From assembly GCA_018660265.1 (NCBI GenBank), contig JABJKS010000058.1:1-64000 (forward strand): a stretch of 64,000 nt of DNA, written 5' to 3'. Position 1 is the stretch's first letter. Each line of letters opens with the position of its first letter. A program made the position numbers and the translations under genes. The notes beneath the pieces were generated by a model. It was given only the letters and a program-made list of their open reading frames with translations, ran no database searches and was not told the DNA's origin. This stretch comes from Rhodospirillaceae bacterium. Lineage in GTDB: Bacteria; Pseudomonadota; Alphaproteobacteria; GCA-2731375. Positions 29,855 through 43,885 of the stretch are shown piece by piece.

Positions 29855-30946
29855 ATGGACGTGGACCTTTTCGACTTCCCCTTGCCGGACGAGGCGATTG
29901 CCCTGCGTCCGGCGCGACCGCGGGATAGTGCCAGATTGCTGCATTTGGATGCCCAAGGTCATCGTGATCGGGGCATCCGCGATCTGCCCGATTTGCTGCG
30001 GCCCGGGGATTTCCTGGTCTTCAACAATACCCGGGTCCTGCCTCTGCAACTCGAAGCTCGGCGCGAGGTGGGGCGAGATGTTGGGCGTGATGGGGGACGC
30101 GGTGAGGGACGTTTCGAACTTACCTTGTTTGAAGCCGTCGGCCTTGGCCGCTGGCGGGCCTTCGCTAAACCCGCCCGGCGCTTGCGGACGGATGACCGAC
30201 TTATCATTGCCGAGGGGTTTTCCGCACGGGTTGAAGGCCCCCATACGGGTGGCCAGGTGGTGCTGGATTTCGGGCTCTCTGATGCGGACCTGCTGGCGGC
30301 GCTGGAACGCCATGGTAGTCTGCCCCTACCACCCTATATTCGCAAACATCGTGCCGTCGATGAGCGGGATCAGGATGACTATCAGACGGTTCTGGCCCGC
30401 CATGACGGCGCGGTGGCCGCACCCACGGCGGGTTTGCATTTTACCAACGAGCTGTTGCAACGCTTAACGGATGCCGGGATCGACCATGGCGAGGTGACCT
30501 TGCATGTGGGCCCCGGCACATTCCTGCCCGTCAGCGTCGAGAATACGGAAAACCACGTCATGCACTCTGAATGGGGGGAAGTGGATGCAGCCCTGGTCGA
30601 TAAAATCCAACAAACCAAGGCGAACGGCGGGCGAGTTGTTGCCGTGGGTACGACGTCTCTTCGTTTGTTGGAAAGCGCGGCGCGGGATGGAGTGTTGAAA
30701 CCGTTCACCGGGGATACGGATATCTTCATTACGCCCGGCTATCAGTTTCAGGTGGTGGACGTGTTATTGACGAATTTTCATCTTCCCCGCTCCACTTTGT
30801 TTATGTTGGTTTCGGCCCTCGCGGGTTTGGATGCCATGCAGGCGGCCTATGCCCATGCCATTCAGGCCGGCTATCGATTTTATTCATACGGGGACGCCTG
30901 TTTGTTGGAGCTGGCGCCTGCGGATTTAGGAGCGGCTGCAAAGTGA
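29855..30946 (+). CDS. queA: S-adenosylmethionine:tRNA ribosyltransferase-isomerase
   Basis: [68 protein letters not shown]. Confidence 0.96.
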   Translation: MDVDLFDFPLPDEAIALRPARPRDSARLLHLDAQGHRDRGIRDLPDLLRPGDFLVFNNTRVLPLQLEARREVGRDVGRDGGRGEGRFELTLFEAVGLGRWRAFAKPARRLRTDDRLIIAEGFSARVEGPHTGGQVVLDFGLSDADLLAALERHGSLPLPPYIRKHRAVDERDQDDYQTVLARHDGAVAAPTAGLHFTNELLQRLTDAGIDHGEVTLHVGPGTFLPVSVENTENHVMHSEWGEVDAALVDKIQQTKANGGRVVAVGTTSLRLLESAARDGVLKPFTGDTDIFITPGYQFQVVDVLLTNFHLPRSTLFMLVSALAGLDAMQAAYAHAIQAGYRFYSYGDACLLELAPADLGAAAK

Positions 30947-32070
30947 CGGATTTCGGCTATCAGATCTTTGCCCAAGACGGGGCTGCGCGGGTCGGGCAAA
31001 TCGAAACCGCGCACGGTGCCATTCAGACACCCGCCTTTATGCCTGTGGGTACGGCCGCAACGGTAAAGGCGATGACGCCAGAATCCGTTCGGGAAACCGG
31101 CGCGGACATCGTTCTGGCCAACACCTATCACCTTATGCTGCGACCGGGGGCGGAGCGTGTGGCGGGTCTGGGCGGGTTGCATAAATTCATGAACTGGCAG
31201 CGCCCCATCCTGACGGATTCGGGTGGCTTTCAGGTCTATTCCCTGTCTGATCTGCGCAAAATGGATGAGGCCGGGGTGACCTTTAAGTCCCACATCGACG
31301 GGGCGCAAATTCATCTTAGTCCCGAGCGCAGTATCGAGGTGCAAAACCTCCTTGATGCGGATATCACCATGGCGTTTGATGAATGCACGCCTTTTCCTGC
31401 CACGGAGGAGGTCGCAGCAACCTCCATGCGTCTGTCCATGCGCTGGGCGGAACGTTGTCGGCAGGCGTTCGTGGAACGCCCGGGCTATGGCCTTTTCGGC
31501 ATCGTCCAGGGTGGTATGTATGCCGATTTGCGTGCGGAGTCTGCCGCGGCCCTGCAGGATTTGGGCTTTGACGGCTATGCCATCGGCGGCTTGGCGGTGG
31601 GGGAGGGGCAGGCATTGACGTTTTCGACCCTGGAAGTAACCGTGCCCCATTTACCCAAACATAAACCCCGTTATCTGATGGGTGTTGGCAGACCCGGCGA
31701 TATTGTCGGCGCTGTTCTTCGCGGCGTCGATATGTTCGATTGCGTAATGCCGACAAGGTCCGGGCGTACGGGGCAATTATTCACCCCAAATGCCACCCTG
31801 AACATTCGCAACGCCCGCCATGCGGATGATCCCCGGCCCATCGATGCGGACTGCCGCTGCCCGTTGTGCCGGAATTATTCCCGTGGCTATCTCCACCACC
31901 TGTTCCGTGCCAAGGAGATCCTGGGCTCCATGTTGGCGACCTGGCATAACCTGACGCACTATCAAGATTTGATGGCGAATTTGCGCCAGGCGATCACGGA
32001 AGGCGGCCTAAATGACTTCGCGGCGGGCCACGCCCGGGCCGGAGAATTGGGCGATATTGAGCGACTTTGA
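30943..32070 (+). CDS. tgt: tRNA-guanine transglycosylase
   Basis: [72 protein letters not shown], zinc-site Cys cluster. Confidence 0.97.
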   Translation: MTDFGYQIFAQDGAARVGQIETAHGAIQTPAFMPVGTAATVKAMTPESVRETGADIVLANTYHLMLRPGAERVAGLGGLHKFMNWQRPILTDSGGFQVYSLSDLRKMDEAGVTFKSHIDGAQIHLSPERSIEVQNLLDADITMAFDECTPFPATEEVAATSMRLSMRWAERCRQAFVERPGYGLFGIVQGGMYADLRAESAAALQDLGFDGYAIGGLAVGEGQALTFSTLEVTVPHLPKHKPRYLMGVGRPGDIVGAVLRGVDMFDCVMPTRSGRTGQLFTPNATLNIRNARHADDPRPIDADCRCPLCRNYSRGYLHHLFRAKEILGSMLATWHNLTHYQDLMANLRQAITEGGLNDFAAGHARAGELGDIERL

Positions 32071-32168
32071 AAATGATGGAAATAATTGAAAAAAAACCTT
32101 AAAAATCGTCGTTTTTTTGTGAATTAACATTGACCCCAACCCCACACCGACCTTATGTTCCGCCGCGA

Positions 32169-32244
32169 GGGCGCGTAGCTCAGTTGGTAGAGCATTCGAC
32201 TTTTAATCGAACGGTCACAGGTTCGATCCCTGTCGCGCCCACCA
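32169..32244 (+). tRNA. tRNA-Lys (anticodon TTT)
   Basis: GGGCGCG acceptor paired to CGCGCCC, TAGCTCAGTTGGTAGAGC D-arm, CTTTTAA anticodon loop, GGTTCGATCC T-arm, encoded CCA. Confidence 0.96.
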
Positions 32245-32304
32245 CTATTTCGCCGCATATTTTGCGGCCCATGAACATGATTATCAGATGTTCACGGCAG
32301 AACA

Positions 32305-32343
32305 GAAAAAATGGTCAGACGATAAACGTCTGGCCATTTTTTT
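32305..32343 (+). terminator. Rho-independent terminator downstream of tRNA-Lys
   Basis: AAAAAATGGTCAGACG-ATAAA-CGTCTGGCCATTTTTTT hairpin plus T tract. Confidence 0.85.
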
Positions 32344-32395
32344 GTTTCGGATCATGCTAAAGTCGGGGCAATAAATTTTCGCGGAGGGACGTCCA

Positions 32396-33364
32396 ATGGC
32401 TGCAAATAAAATTCTTTTCGTTTCGCAATTTCCGGCAGCGATTGATTTCGCACACGAACTGGTGCCGGCAGGGTTTGAACTGCTGGTCGCGGATGCGCCC
32501 AGTGCCGCTTATTCAAAAGCTCTGGCCGATGCTGACTTTCTTGTGGGCTTTGTCGATATGCTGGTCGATGGGGATTTATATGCCGGCGGCCCGAACCTAA
32601 AGCTGATCCAGTTGCTCTCCGCCGGTTATGACCGGGCCGATATCCCTGCTGCCCAGAAGGCGGGCGTGCCCATATCCAATAACGGCGGAGCGAACTCCGT
32701 CGCCGTATCCGAACATGCCTTGATGCTGATGCTGGCTGTATCCCGGCAATTGGTGCGACAGCATACAACCGTGGCAGCCGGCAATTGGCGGGGCAATGAT
32801 ATCCCGGTCCTGCATGAACTGCGCAACAAGACCCTTGGTATTATCGGTCTAGGCACCATTGGTAAGAAAACCGCCCGCCTGGCCTTGGCCTTTGGCATGG
32901 ATGTGATTTATTACGACGTGGCGCGCCTGACGGAGGCGGAGGAAGATGCCTTGGGCGTACGTTTCCGTTTGCAGCGGGAGATATTTGCCGAGTCCGACCT
33001 AATTTCTTTGCACGTGCCCTTTAACGCCTCGACGGACAAAATGATCGGCGCGACGGAGTTCGCGCAAATGAAGCCGACGGCGATGTTGGTCAACACGGCC
33101 CGTGGCCAGGTTGTTGATGAAGGTGCGCTATTTAACGCGCTGACGTCGGGCACCATTGCCGCCGCCGGCCTGGACGTCTTTGATGAGGAACCGCCCAGCC
33201 CGGACAACCCCCTTTTGGGCCTGGACAACGTCATCCTGACCGCCCATATGGCGGGACCCACATTTGAAAGCAATAAAGTGCGGGTGCGCAATGCCTTTGA
33301 CAATGTGCAACGTGTCAGCCGCGGTGAAGCGCCGCTGTGGGTTATCCCGGAATTGGAAGAATAA
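32396..33364 (+). CDS. D-2-hydroxyacid dehydrogenase (NAD-binding)
   Basis: NNGGANSVAVSEHALMLMLAVSR, LGIIGLGTIGKKTARLALAFGMDVIYYD, LVNTARGQVVDEGALF. Confidence 0.92.
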   Translation: MAANKILFVSQFPAAIDFAHELVPAGFELLVADAPSAAYSKALADADFLVGFVDMLVDGDLYAGGPNLKLIQLLSAGYDRADIPAAQKAGVPISNNGGANSVAVSEHALMLMLAVSRQLVRQHTTVAAGNWRGNDIPVLHELRNKTLGIIGLGTIGKKTARLALAFGMDVIYYDVARLTEAEEDALGVRFRLQREIFAESDLISLHVPFNASTDKMIGATEFAQMKPTAMLVNTARGQVVDEGALFNALTSGTIAAAGLDVFDEEPPSPDNPLLGLDNVILTAHMAGPTFESNKVRVRNAFDNVQRVSRGEAPLWVIPELEE

Positions 33365-33397
33365 AAGGCGCGTTAATAGGCGCGTTTATCCGCCGCG

Positions 33398-33580
33398 TTA
33401 TTCAGGCTCGGCCGTGTCGTCAGAACCGTCTATGGGGCCATCCGTAGGCAGGCTTCCGTCCTGCTCCGCCTTAACGCGATCCAGCTTGTCCGCTTTGGCT
33501 TGAGCTTTGGCAGCTTTCTTTTCGGCTTTGCGCCGATCACGTTCTTGGCGTTCGAAATTATAATTTGGTTTTCGGGCCAT
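33398..33580 (-). CDS. Small charged, Lys/Ala-rich protein of unknown function
   Basis: 60 aa ORF MARKPNYNFERQERDRRKAEKKAAKAQAKADKLDRVKAEQ with acidic tail; separate gene in an intergenic position. Confidence 0.55.
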   Translation of the reverse strand: MARKPNYNFERQERDRRKAEKKAAKAQAKADKLDRVKAEQDGSLPTDGPIDGSDDTAEPE

Positions 33581-33639
33581 GATGCTTTCTGCCTTTAATT
33601 ACCGCACGGATATAAAGTTTCCAGACGGCAGAAAAATTT

Positions 33640-33702
33640 CGAGACCAGCAGTCGCCAGATACCGGGATAATCCCAATATATTAATCCGGGCCGCTGGTCT
33701 CG
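33640..33702 (-). terminator. Large inverted repeat downstream of the cold-shock gene, possible terminator / structured RNA
   Basis: CGAGACCAGC ... GCTGGTCTCG 10-bp perfect arms around a ~43 nt insert, followed on the minus strand by AAATTTTTCT. Confidence 0.4.
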
Positions 33703-33786
33703 TCATTCGTATCCAACTGTGTCCTTATCCAATCGCCCGTCGAGGGCTGGAGAAACAGAACCAGTTTTCGATCTAAGCCTTCAAAC

Positions 33787-33996
33787 CTAGTCGAGCGCGA
33801 CGAGGTTCTCCGCCGCTGCGCGACCGTCGCGGCCTGCGACGAGCTCAAATTCGACCTTTTGGCCCTCGCGCAGGCCTTGCAGGCCGGCACGTTCGACCGC
33901 AGAAATATGTACAAAAACATCTTTCGCGCCGTCACTCGGCTCGATAAAACCAAAACCCTTAGTTGGGTTGAACCATTTCACTGTTCCGGTAGCCAT
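33787..33996 (-). CDS. Cold-shock domain protein (CspA family)
   Basis: [47 protein letters not shown]. Confidence 0.97.
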   Translation of the reverse strand: MATGTVKWFNPTKGFGFIEPSDGAKDVFVHISAVERAGLQGLREGQKVEFELVAGRDGRAAAENLVALD

Positions 33997-34026
33997 AGCT
34001 AGTCCCTTCAACTTACGATTATTGCA

Positions 34027-34052
34027 GCGGCCAAGTAATTTGACTGGGCCGC
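34027..34052 (-). promoter_or_regulatory. Hairpin in the cold-shock gene 5' leader
   Basis: GCGGCC(N14)GGCCGC perfect inverted repeat ~30 nt upstream of the csp start codon. Confidence 0.4.
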
Positions 34053-34430
34053 ACGTCTCATTAATGCACAATTTCCAGGCGTAGCTTGATCGGATGCGCG
34101 AGCAACTTGACAAGATACCTCAAGATGAGGTGCAACGAGTGGCCTTACATGGCACCACCGGGGCAACGTTGCAAGCACAGAATTAGAATATTGGGCCAAA
34201 TTTGGTTAATGTCGCCCGGTGTCGCAAATTTGCGACGGTTTTAAGGCGGCGGGTGTGGTCCGTCGATACAATTGCTTGATTTCCGCCGCTCTGCCGATAA
34301 ATTTAGGTGCGACCACTACGGGCGTTGTACCGCCCAGGCACGAGTCACGTAAGTGGCATCAATTTCTTCGATATCGGAAATTCGGTCTTGAACATAATGC
34401 AAAAATGGATCGGGCGCGCTATCCTTCTGC

Positions 34431-34465
34431 GTCGCGCTTCAACCAATTACTTGAAAATTGCTCTA
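34431..34465 (-). repeat. Gene-3'-end repeat, partial copy
   Basis: Minus strand TAGAGCAATTTTCAAGTAATTGGTTGAAGCGCGACGC; matches the start of the 62707-62817 element; overlaps the stop codon of the GNAT gene. Confidence 0.55.
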
Positions 34466-35002
34466 AGGCGGGGAACCGCTGCCCGCGCCCAGGGCACGTT
34501 GCAGAACAACTGAATCCAGCCAGCGCCCGGCTTTCCAGCCGATGCCCACAATCAAGCCAACTTGGCGAAAGCCCATTTTCTCATGGAACCGGATGGAGGG
34601 TTGGTTGTCGCTGTCGCCAACCACAGCGATCATTTGCCGATAACCCAGCCCCGTGCAATCGTCGATCACCTGTTGCAACAGGGGCCCGGCGATGCCTTGG
34701 CCGGCGCGGTCGGGGTGCAGATAGATGGTGTTTTCCACCGTGAAGCGATAAGCGGGCCGGGTCCGATAGGGGCCGGCATGGGCATAACCGGCCACCTCCC
34801 CATCCAGTATAGCGACCACATAGGGGTAGCCTTGGGCGACAAAGCCATCCCGCCGCAGGTTCATTTCCGTTAAATCGGGCGGTTCCAACTCCCAACTCGC
34901 CAGGCCGTGCAGGACATGATGGGCATAGATCGTCTGGATTGCCCCCATGTCAGCGTCGGTGACGGGGCGGATATGTAATTCTGATGACGCTGCCGGCGTC
35001 AA
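34463..35002 (-). CDS. GNAT N-acetyltransferase (phosphinothricin acetyltransferase-like)
   Basis: LHIRPVTDADMGAIQTIYAHHVLHGLASWELEPPD, NTIYLHPDRAGQGIAGPLLQQVID; TTG start overlaps the upstream gene stop. Confidence 0.85.
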   Translation of the reverse strand: MTPAASSELHIRPVTDADMGAIQTIYAHHVLHGLASWELEPPDLTEMNLRRDGFVAQGYPYVVAILDGEVAGYAHAGPYRTRPAYRFTVENTIYLHPDRAGQGIAGPLLQQVIDDCTGLGYRQMIAVVGDSDNQPSIRFHEKMGFRQVGLIVGIGWKAGRWLDSVVLQRALGAGSGSPP

Positions 35003-35823
35003 GCCACCTGGCCTGCCACTTGTCCTATGCCGGCCGCCTGGCACCGCTTTATGGCGTGCTCCGCCACTGCCCGGCCAAACGCCTCGAACAAGGCACGGTA
35101 AAAGGGATGATCTTCCGTACGGTATTCCGCATGCCATTGCACGCCGATGGAAAAGGTCGATGACGCCTCAACGCGCACCGCCTCGATCATGCCGTCATCG
35201 GCGACGGCTTCAACCACAAGAGGTTCCGCCAAACGGTCGATGCCCTGGGCATGCAGGGTGTTGACCATGACCTTGTTGGCGCCATTGGCCAGTGATTGCA
35301 GGGTGCCCCCCGGACTTAAGGTAATGCGTTGGCGCGCGCCCATCTGCACTGCGATAGGCATATGCCTTGGCCGGCGGTGATCGAAATGACTGGGTTGTTC
35401 ATGCATATATTGATGCAGGCTACCGCCCAGGGCGACGTTCATTTCCTGAATGCCGCGGCAAATGCCAAACAAGGGAACCTCGCGGGAGACACAGGCACGG
35501 ACAATTTCCAACGCCACGCCGTCACGGCGGGCATCAAGGAGGTTCTGATCCCGCGCCTCGCCACCGCCATAATGCTGCGGGTGCACATTCGAAGCACCCC
35601 CTGTTAGAACGACCCCATCGATATTATCCAACAAAGTATCCAGGTCCGCGCCGCTGCCCAAGGCGGGCAAGGCAAGCGGCAGGGCACCGCAAATATCCTG
35701 GATCGCGACAACGAAACGATCTCCGATGCGGTGGTTGGCGTGATTTTCTTCAACATTGAAATTGCTGACAATGACGACGATGCCGTTCGCGCGTTTTTCG
35801 TTGTTCTGTGTGGTGCTTTGCAT
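34999..35823 (-). CDS. Gamma-glutamyl-gamma-aminobutyrate hydrolase family protein (peptidase C26)
   Basis: DGVVLTGGASNVHPQHYGG, VPLFGICRGIQEMNVALGGSLHQ, GVQWHAEY. Confidence 0.93.
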   Translation of the reverse strand: MQSTTQNNEKRANGIVVIVSNFNVEENHANHRIGDRFVVAIQDICGALPLALPALGSGADLDTLLDNIDGVVLTGGASNVHPQHYGGGEARDQNLLDARRDGVALEIVRACVSREVPLFGICRGIQEMNVALGGSLHQYMHEQPSHFDHRRPRHMPIAVQMGARQRITLSPGGTLQSLANGANKVMVNTLHAQGIDRLAEPLVVEAVADDGMIEAVRVEASSTFSIGVQWHAEYRTEDHPFYRALFEAFGRAVAEHAIKRCQAAGIGQVAGQVA

Positions 35824-35890
35824 AATTAACCGCTATCACGCCTGCGTCGGGGCAGCAAGGGGCGAGGTCGATTTTGAACACATGGCTGCC

Positions 35891-36931
35891 TCAGGCATTT
35901 AACCGCGCCGCCTGCGCCATGACTTCAACCGCTTCATCCTGGTGGGCCCAGACAACCAGGCCTGTAGCACCAGAATCCTCCCACGGACGATAGCGTTGTT
36001 TGATCCGTGCGGGTGGGCCGACCAATGATTTCTGATCCACCCATTCATCGGGTACCGCCGCTGCCGCCTCTTCCTTATGGCCGGCCAGGAACAACTCCTG
36101 AATGCGCGCTGCCGCATCGCCAAAGCCACGGCGTACCATCAGATCGTTGTGGAAGTTCTTATCCTTATGGCCCATGCCCCCAACATAGAGGGCGACATTT
36201 GGTTTTTGTCGATCCAGGGCGGCCTGAACATCCGCGTCAACCTCAACATGGGTCAGGGCCATGATTTCGAAATTGTCCAGGGATTTGCCACCCCCGGCAC
36301 GGGCAAAGCCCTGTTCCAACCACGGCAGATATTCGGGCAGAGAGCCTGGAATAAAGCCATGGGGCAGCCAGCCATCGGCGATTTCCGCTGTCAGGCGCAC
36401 CGTCGCCTCGTTGCCGGTGCCAAGATATATGGGGATATTTGGGTTGGTGTGCAGGATCGATTTCAAGGGCTTGCCGATGCCGAGGGCACCTTCGCCTGTG
36501 AAGGGCAGGGATATTTCCTTGCCTTCGTAGCTAACCGGCCCCTCCCGATCCAAAATAGCCTTCATGATCAAGACGTAATCTTTGATCCGATAATAGGGTT
36601 TGCCCCAGGGTTGACCATACCAGCCTTCAACGATTTGGGGCCCAGACACACCGATGCCGGCAATAAAGCGGTCGCCACCTGCCAGGGCGTCCAGGGTCGC
36701 TGCCGTCATGGCGCAGTTGGCGGGTGTGCGGGCCGATAGCTGCATGATGGCCGTGCCCAGTTTGATCTGCTTGGTCACGGCAGCCAGATAGGCCAGGGGC
36801 GTTATTGCGTCCGAACCATAGGCTTCCGCCGTCCAAACGGAATGGAAGCCAAGTTCTTCTGCCCGCTGCACCCGTGCGACCGGAATGTCCAACTGTGCGC
36901 CGGAATAACCCAGCATCAACGCCATTTTCAT
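35891..36931 (-). CDS. LLM-class F420/flavin-dependent oxidoreductase
   Basis: MALMLGYSGAQLDIPVARVQRAEELGFHSVWTAEAYGSDAITPLAYLAAVTKQIKLGTAIMQLSARTPA. Confidence 0.92.
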   Translation of the reverse strand: MKMALMLGYSGAQLDIPVARVQRAEELGFHSVWTAEAYGSDAITPLAYLAAVTKQIKLGTAIMQLSARTPANCAMTAATLDALAGGDRFIAGIGVSGPQIVEGWYGQPWGKPYYRIKDYVLIMKAILDREGPVSYEGKEISLPFTGEGALGIGKPLKSILHTNPNIPIYLGTGNEATVRLTAEIADGWLPHGFIPGSLPEYLPWLEQGFARAGGGKSLDNFEIMALTHVEVDADVQAALDRQKPNVALYVGGMGHKDKNFHNDLMVRRGFGDAAARIQELFLAGHKEEAAAAVPDEWVDQKSLVGPPARIKQRYRPWEDSGATGLVVWAHQDEAVEVMAQAARLNA

Positions 36932-37129
36932 AGTGGTTCTGCCCTATATTTCTTTGTCCCAACCCTATGGGAGCAGGTTTTACCGGTCAAGACAGTCCCG
37001 TGAGGTGTCCGCGAGGTGCCCGCAAGGTGCCCGTAACCCGTTGTAATGGCAAAAATGGCCCGGTGGGCAAGCCACCAGGCCATTGTTGTCGATAAGAGCG
37101 GTTTTCAATCATCAAGGGTCACTTTCGCA

Positions 37130-37200
37130 ACCTGAACAATTGGTTCAATCGCACTTTTCTTTTGAACTAGAGCATGTTCAAAGAGCGCATGCTCTAGGCC
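37130..37200. repeat. Gene-3'-end repeat, diverged copy containing a GAGCATG...CATGCTC palindrome
   Basis: CAATTGGTTCAATCGC ... CTAGAGCATG-TTCAAAGAGCG-CATGCTCTAG, similar layout to 62747-62817. Confidence 0.5.
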
Positions 37201-37217
37201 AAATCGTCAGGCTTAGC

Positions 37218-37601
37218 CTAAAGCGCGGCTTCCTGATCCGGTTTGGCGATGCTTTTCACCAGGCCCGAAACAGCGGATCTGATTGATGGATTGTCGATGG
37301 CACCAAAATTTCGCACCAATTCGATGGTGGAACGATTCTTGCCACCATGGCCCAAAGGCTCCGCCTCTACCGTTTCATCCAGCCCTTCAAAGAAAAAGCT
37401 GACTTCGGATTGCAGAATCTTTGATATTTCATAGAGCCGGCCGGCACTGACCCGGTTGGCACCCGTCTCATACTTCTGTACCTGCTGGTATGAAATATTC
37501 AACGCATTTGCCAAATGTTCCTGTGTCAGACCCAAACCGGTGCGCCGATCACGGATGCGACCACCCACATGGGCATCGACACGTTTCGCTAGTATACCCA
37601 T
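37218..37601 (-). CDS. XRE-family helix-turn-helix transcriptional regulator
   Basis: IRDRRTGLGLTQEHLANALNISYQQVQKYETGANRVSAGRLYEISKIL. Confidence 0.93.
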   Translation of the reverse strand: MGILAKRVDAHVGGRIRDRRTGLGLTQEHLANALNISYQQVQKYETGANRVSAGRLYEISKILQSEVSFFFEGLDETVEAEPLGHGGKNRSTIELVRNFGAIDNPSIRSAVSGLVKSIAKPDQEAAL

Positions 37602-38071
37602 AATTTCCTCAATGTTTGGCGGTGAGGTTATATGGCATAACCCACCGCGGATATTAGTGTTCACTGATCTTACATTATTTTGATAACATTACAGTATAAA
37701 ATTCGGCGGCGCGCCAAATTCCTCCTTGTCCCCGTATATAGCTCCCTCAACCATTTCAGTCATTTATTTTGAGGCTTAGCTACAACGTGCAGCTGTTTTT
37801 TTTAGACCAGCAGTTGTATTTAGATGATGCCTTATGGCGTATAAGAAAGATAGGGCAAAAAAAGGACGTTGACACTGTAATCAGACATTTTTTTATTTTA
37901 GACGGAAATTTGGCAGTCCGCCTTGTCTTAAGAACGTGCTATATATTGTCACAGGTAGGTGAAGAGAAGATTTTGGGACTAAAATCGAAAATGCATAGCC
38001 GTTGTTTTTTATATGTTTCTACATTTTTAGAAATTGTGGGCTCAATCGTGCGACAGGGCCGGACTATTTTC

Positions 38072-38875
38072 ATGCGCATGGCTTTAATCATGGTCTTCGG
38101 AATGATTACCGCCTGTAGCGGCAACGATGAACCGACCTATCAGGAGCGCCCGGTTGAGGATATCTACAATCAGGCGATGGACAAATTGTTGTCGGGTAAC
38201 GCTGAACTTGCCGCAATTGATTTTGACGAAGTAGAACGCCAGCATCCCTATTCCGTATGGGCCCGAAAATCCCAATTAATGGCAGCTTATGCGCAATACC
38301 TCAGTGACAATTATGACGAGGCGATTTTTACGGCCCAGCGGTTTTTGCAATTGCATCCTGGCAATAGGGATGCGCCCTATGCCTATTACCTCATCGCCAT
38401 CAGTTATTACGAGCAAATTGCGGATATTGGGCGAGAGCAGAAGATAACCGAATTGGCCCTTGAGGCCTTGCGTGAGGTGGTGGACCGTTATCCCAGCAGC
38501 GAATACGCCCGAGATGCCCGGCTGAAAATCGACCTGACCCGGGACCATCTGGCCGGCAAGGAGATGGAGATCGGGCGTTATTATCATGATCGCAAACTGT
38601 ATGCCGCGGCGATCAACCGGTTTCGTTTTGTGGTCAGACATTATGAAACCACGTCCCACGTCCCCGAGGCGCTGCACCGGTTGGCGGAAGCCTATTCGGC
38701 GCTTGGGCTGGAGACTGAGGCAAAGAATGCAGCTGCGGTGCTGGGCCATAATTATCCAGGCAGCAACTGGTATCAGGACAGTTATGGCTTAGTAGCCGGC
38801 GCGTCCGGTGAATATCCAGTAGCGGACGCTCCGGCGAAACCTTGGTATAGCCGGATGTGGAACTCTGTGTTCTAG
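38072..38875 (+). CDS. bamD: Outer-membrane assembly lipoprotein BamD
   Basis: Lipoprotein signal MRMALIMVFGMITACS; YNQAMDKLLSGNAELAAIDFDEVERQHPYSVWARKSQLMAAYAQYLSDNYDEAI; followed by recN. Confidence 0.93.
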   Translation: MRMALIMVFGMITACSGNDEPTYQERPVEDIYNQAMDKLLSGNAELAAIDFDEVERQHPYSVWARKSQLMAAYAQYLSDNYDEAIFTAQRFLQLHPGNRDAPYAYYLIAISYYEQIADIGREQKITELALEALREVVDRYPSSEYARDARLKIDLTRDHLAGKEMEIGRYYHDRKLYAAAINRFRFVVRHYETTSHVPEALHRLAEAYSALGLETEAKNAAAVLGHNYPGSNWYQDSYGLVAGASGEYPVADAPAKPWYSRMWNSVF

Positions 38876-38884
38876 TAAGCTGCC

Positions 38885-43418
<4,534 letters not shown>

Positions 43419-43427
43419 GAGTGCGTC

Positions 43428-43880
43428 ATGACCACAGCCGTAACACCGAATGCGACCAATCACGAAGGCCTTGGTCCCATGGCCTCGCGCTTCGTCGAGA
43501 CCCATTCGATGCCGTGGGAGGCGACGCGCTATCCCGGTATTGAGGCGAAAACCCTGTTGGTGGACCGTCGTACGGGTCTGTTGACGGTGTTGTTGAAGAT
43601 GGCACCTGGTGCAATGCTGCCCGACCACGAGCATGTGCAGATAGAGCAGACCTTTGTCATTGAAGGTGCGCTGGTCTGTGCGGAGGGAACCTGCAGCGCG
43701 GGCAATTTTGTCTGGCGGCCGGCCGGCAGCCGTCATCAGGCAGGTACGCCGAACGGCGGTTTAATGCTGGCGACGTTCCAATTGCCGAACAAATTTTTTG
43801 AAGAGGACGGTCGCGCGACCGATATGTTGAACCAGGACTGGCAGGAATTCTGGGGTGGTGCGACGGCCAACAATCTTTAG
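43428..43880 (+). CDS. Cupin-domain (ChrR-like) protein
   Basis: LLKMAPGAMLPDHEHVQIEQTFVIEGALVCAEGTCSAGNFVWRPAGSRH. Confidence 0.85.
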   Translation: MTTAVTPNATNHEGLGPMASRFVETHSMPWEATRYPGIEAKTLLVDRRTGLLTVLLKMAPGAMLPDHEHVQIEQTFVIEGALVCAEGTCSAGNFVWRPAGSRHQAGTPNGGLMLATFQLPNKFFEEDGRATDMLNQDWQEFWGGATANNL

Positions 43881-43885
43881 TTTAA

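Noticed and set aside
34219-34743. 174 aa plus-strand ORF across the intergenic region and the GNAT gene
   Set aside because: Second half is antisense to the GNAT gene; no coding signature in the first half
34999-35823. C26 hydrolase considered as a phosphoramidate-pathway amidase partner (Cj1417-like) of the 4378 gene
   Set aside because: It lies ~28 kb away and overlaps a GNAT gene of unrelated context; a generic PuuD-like role is more likely
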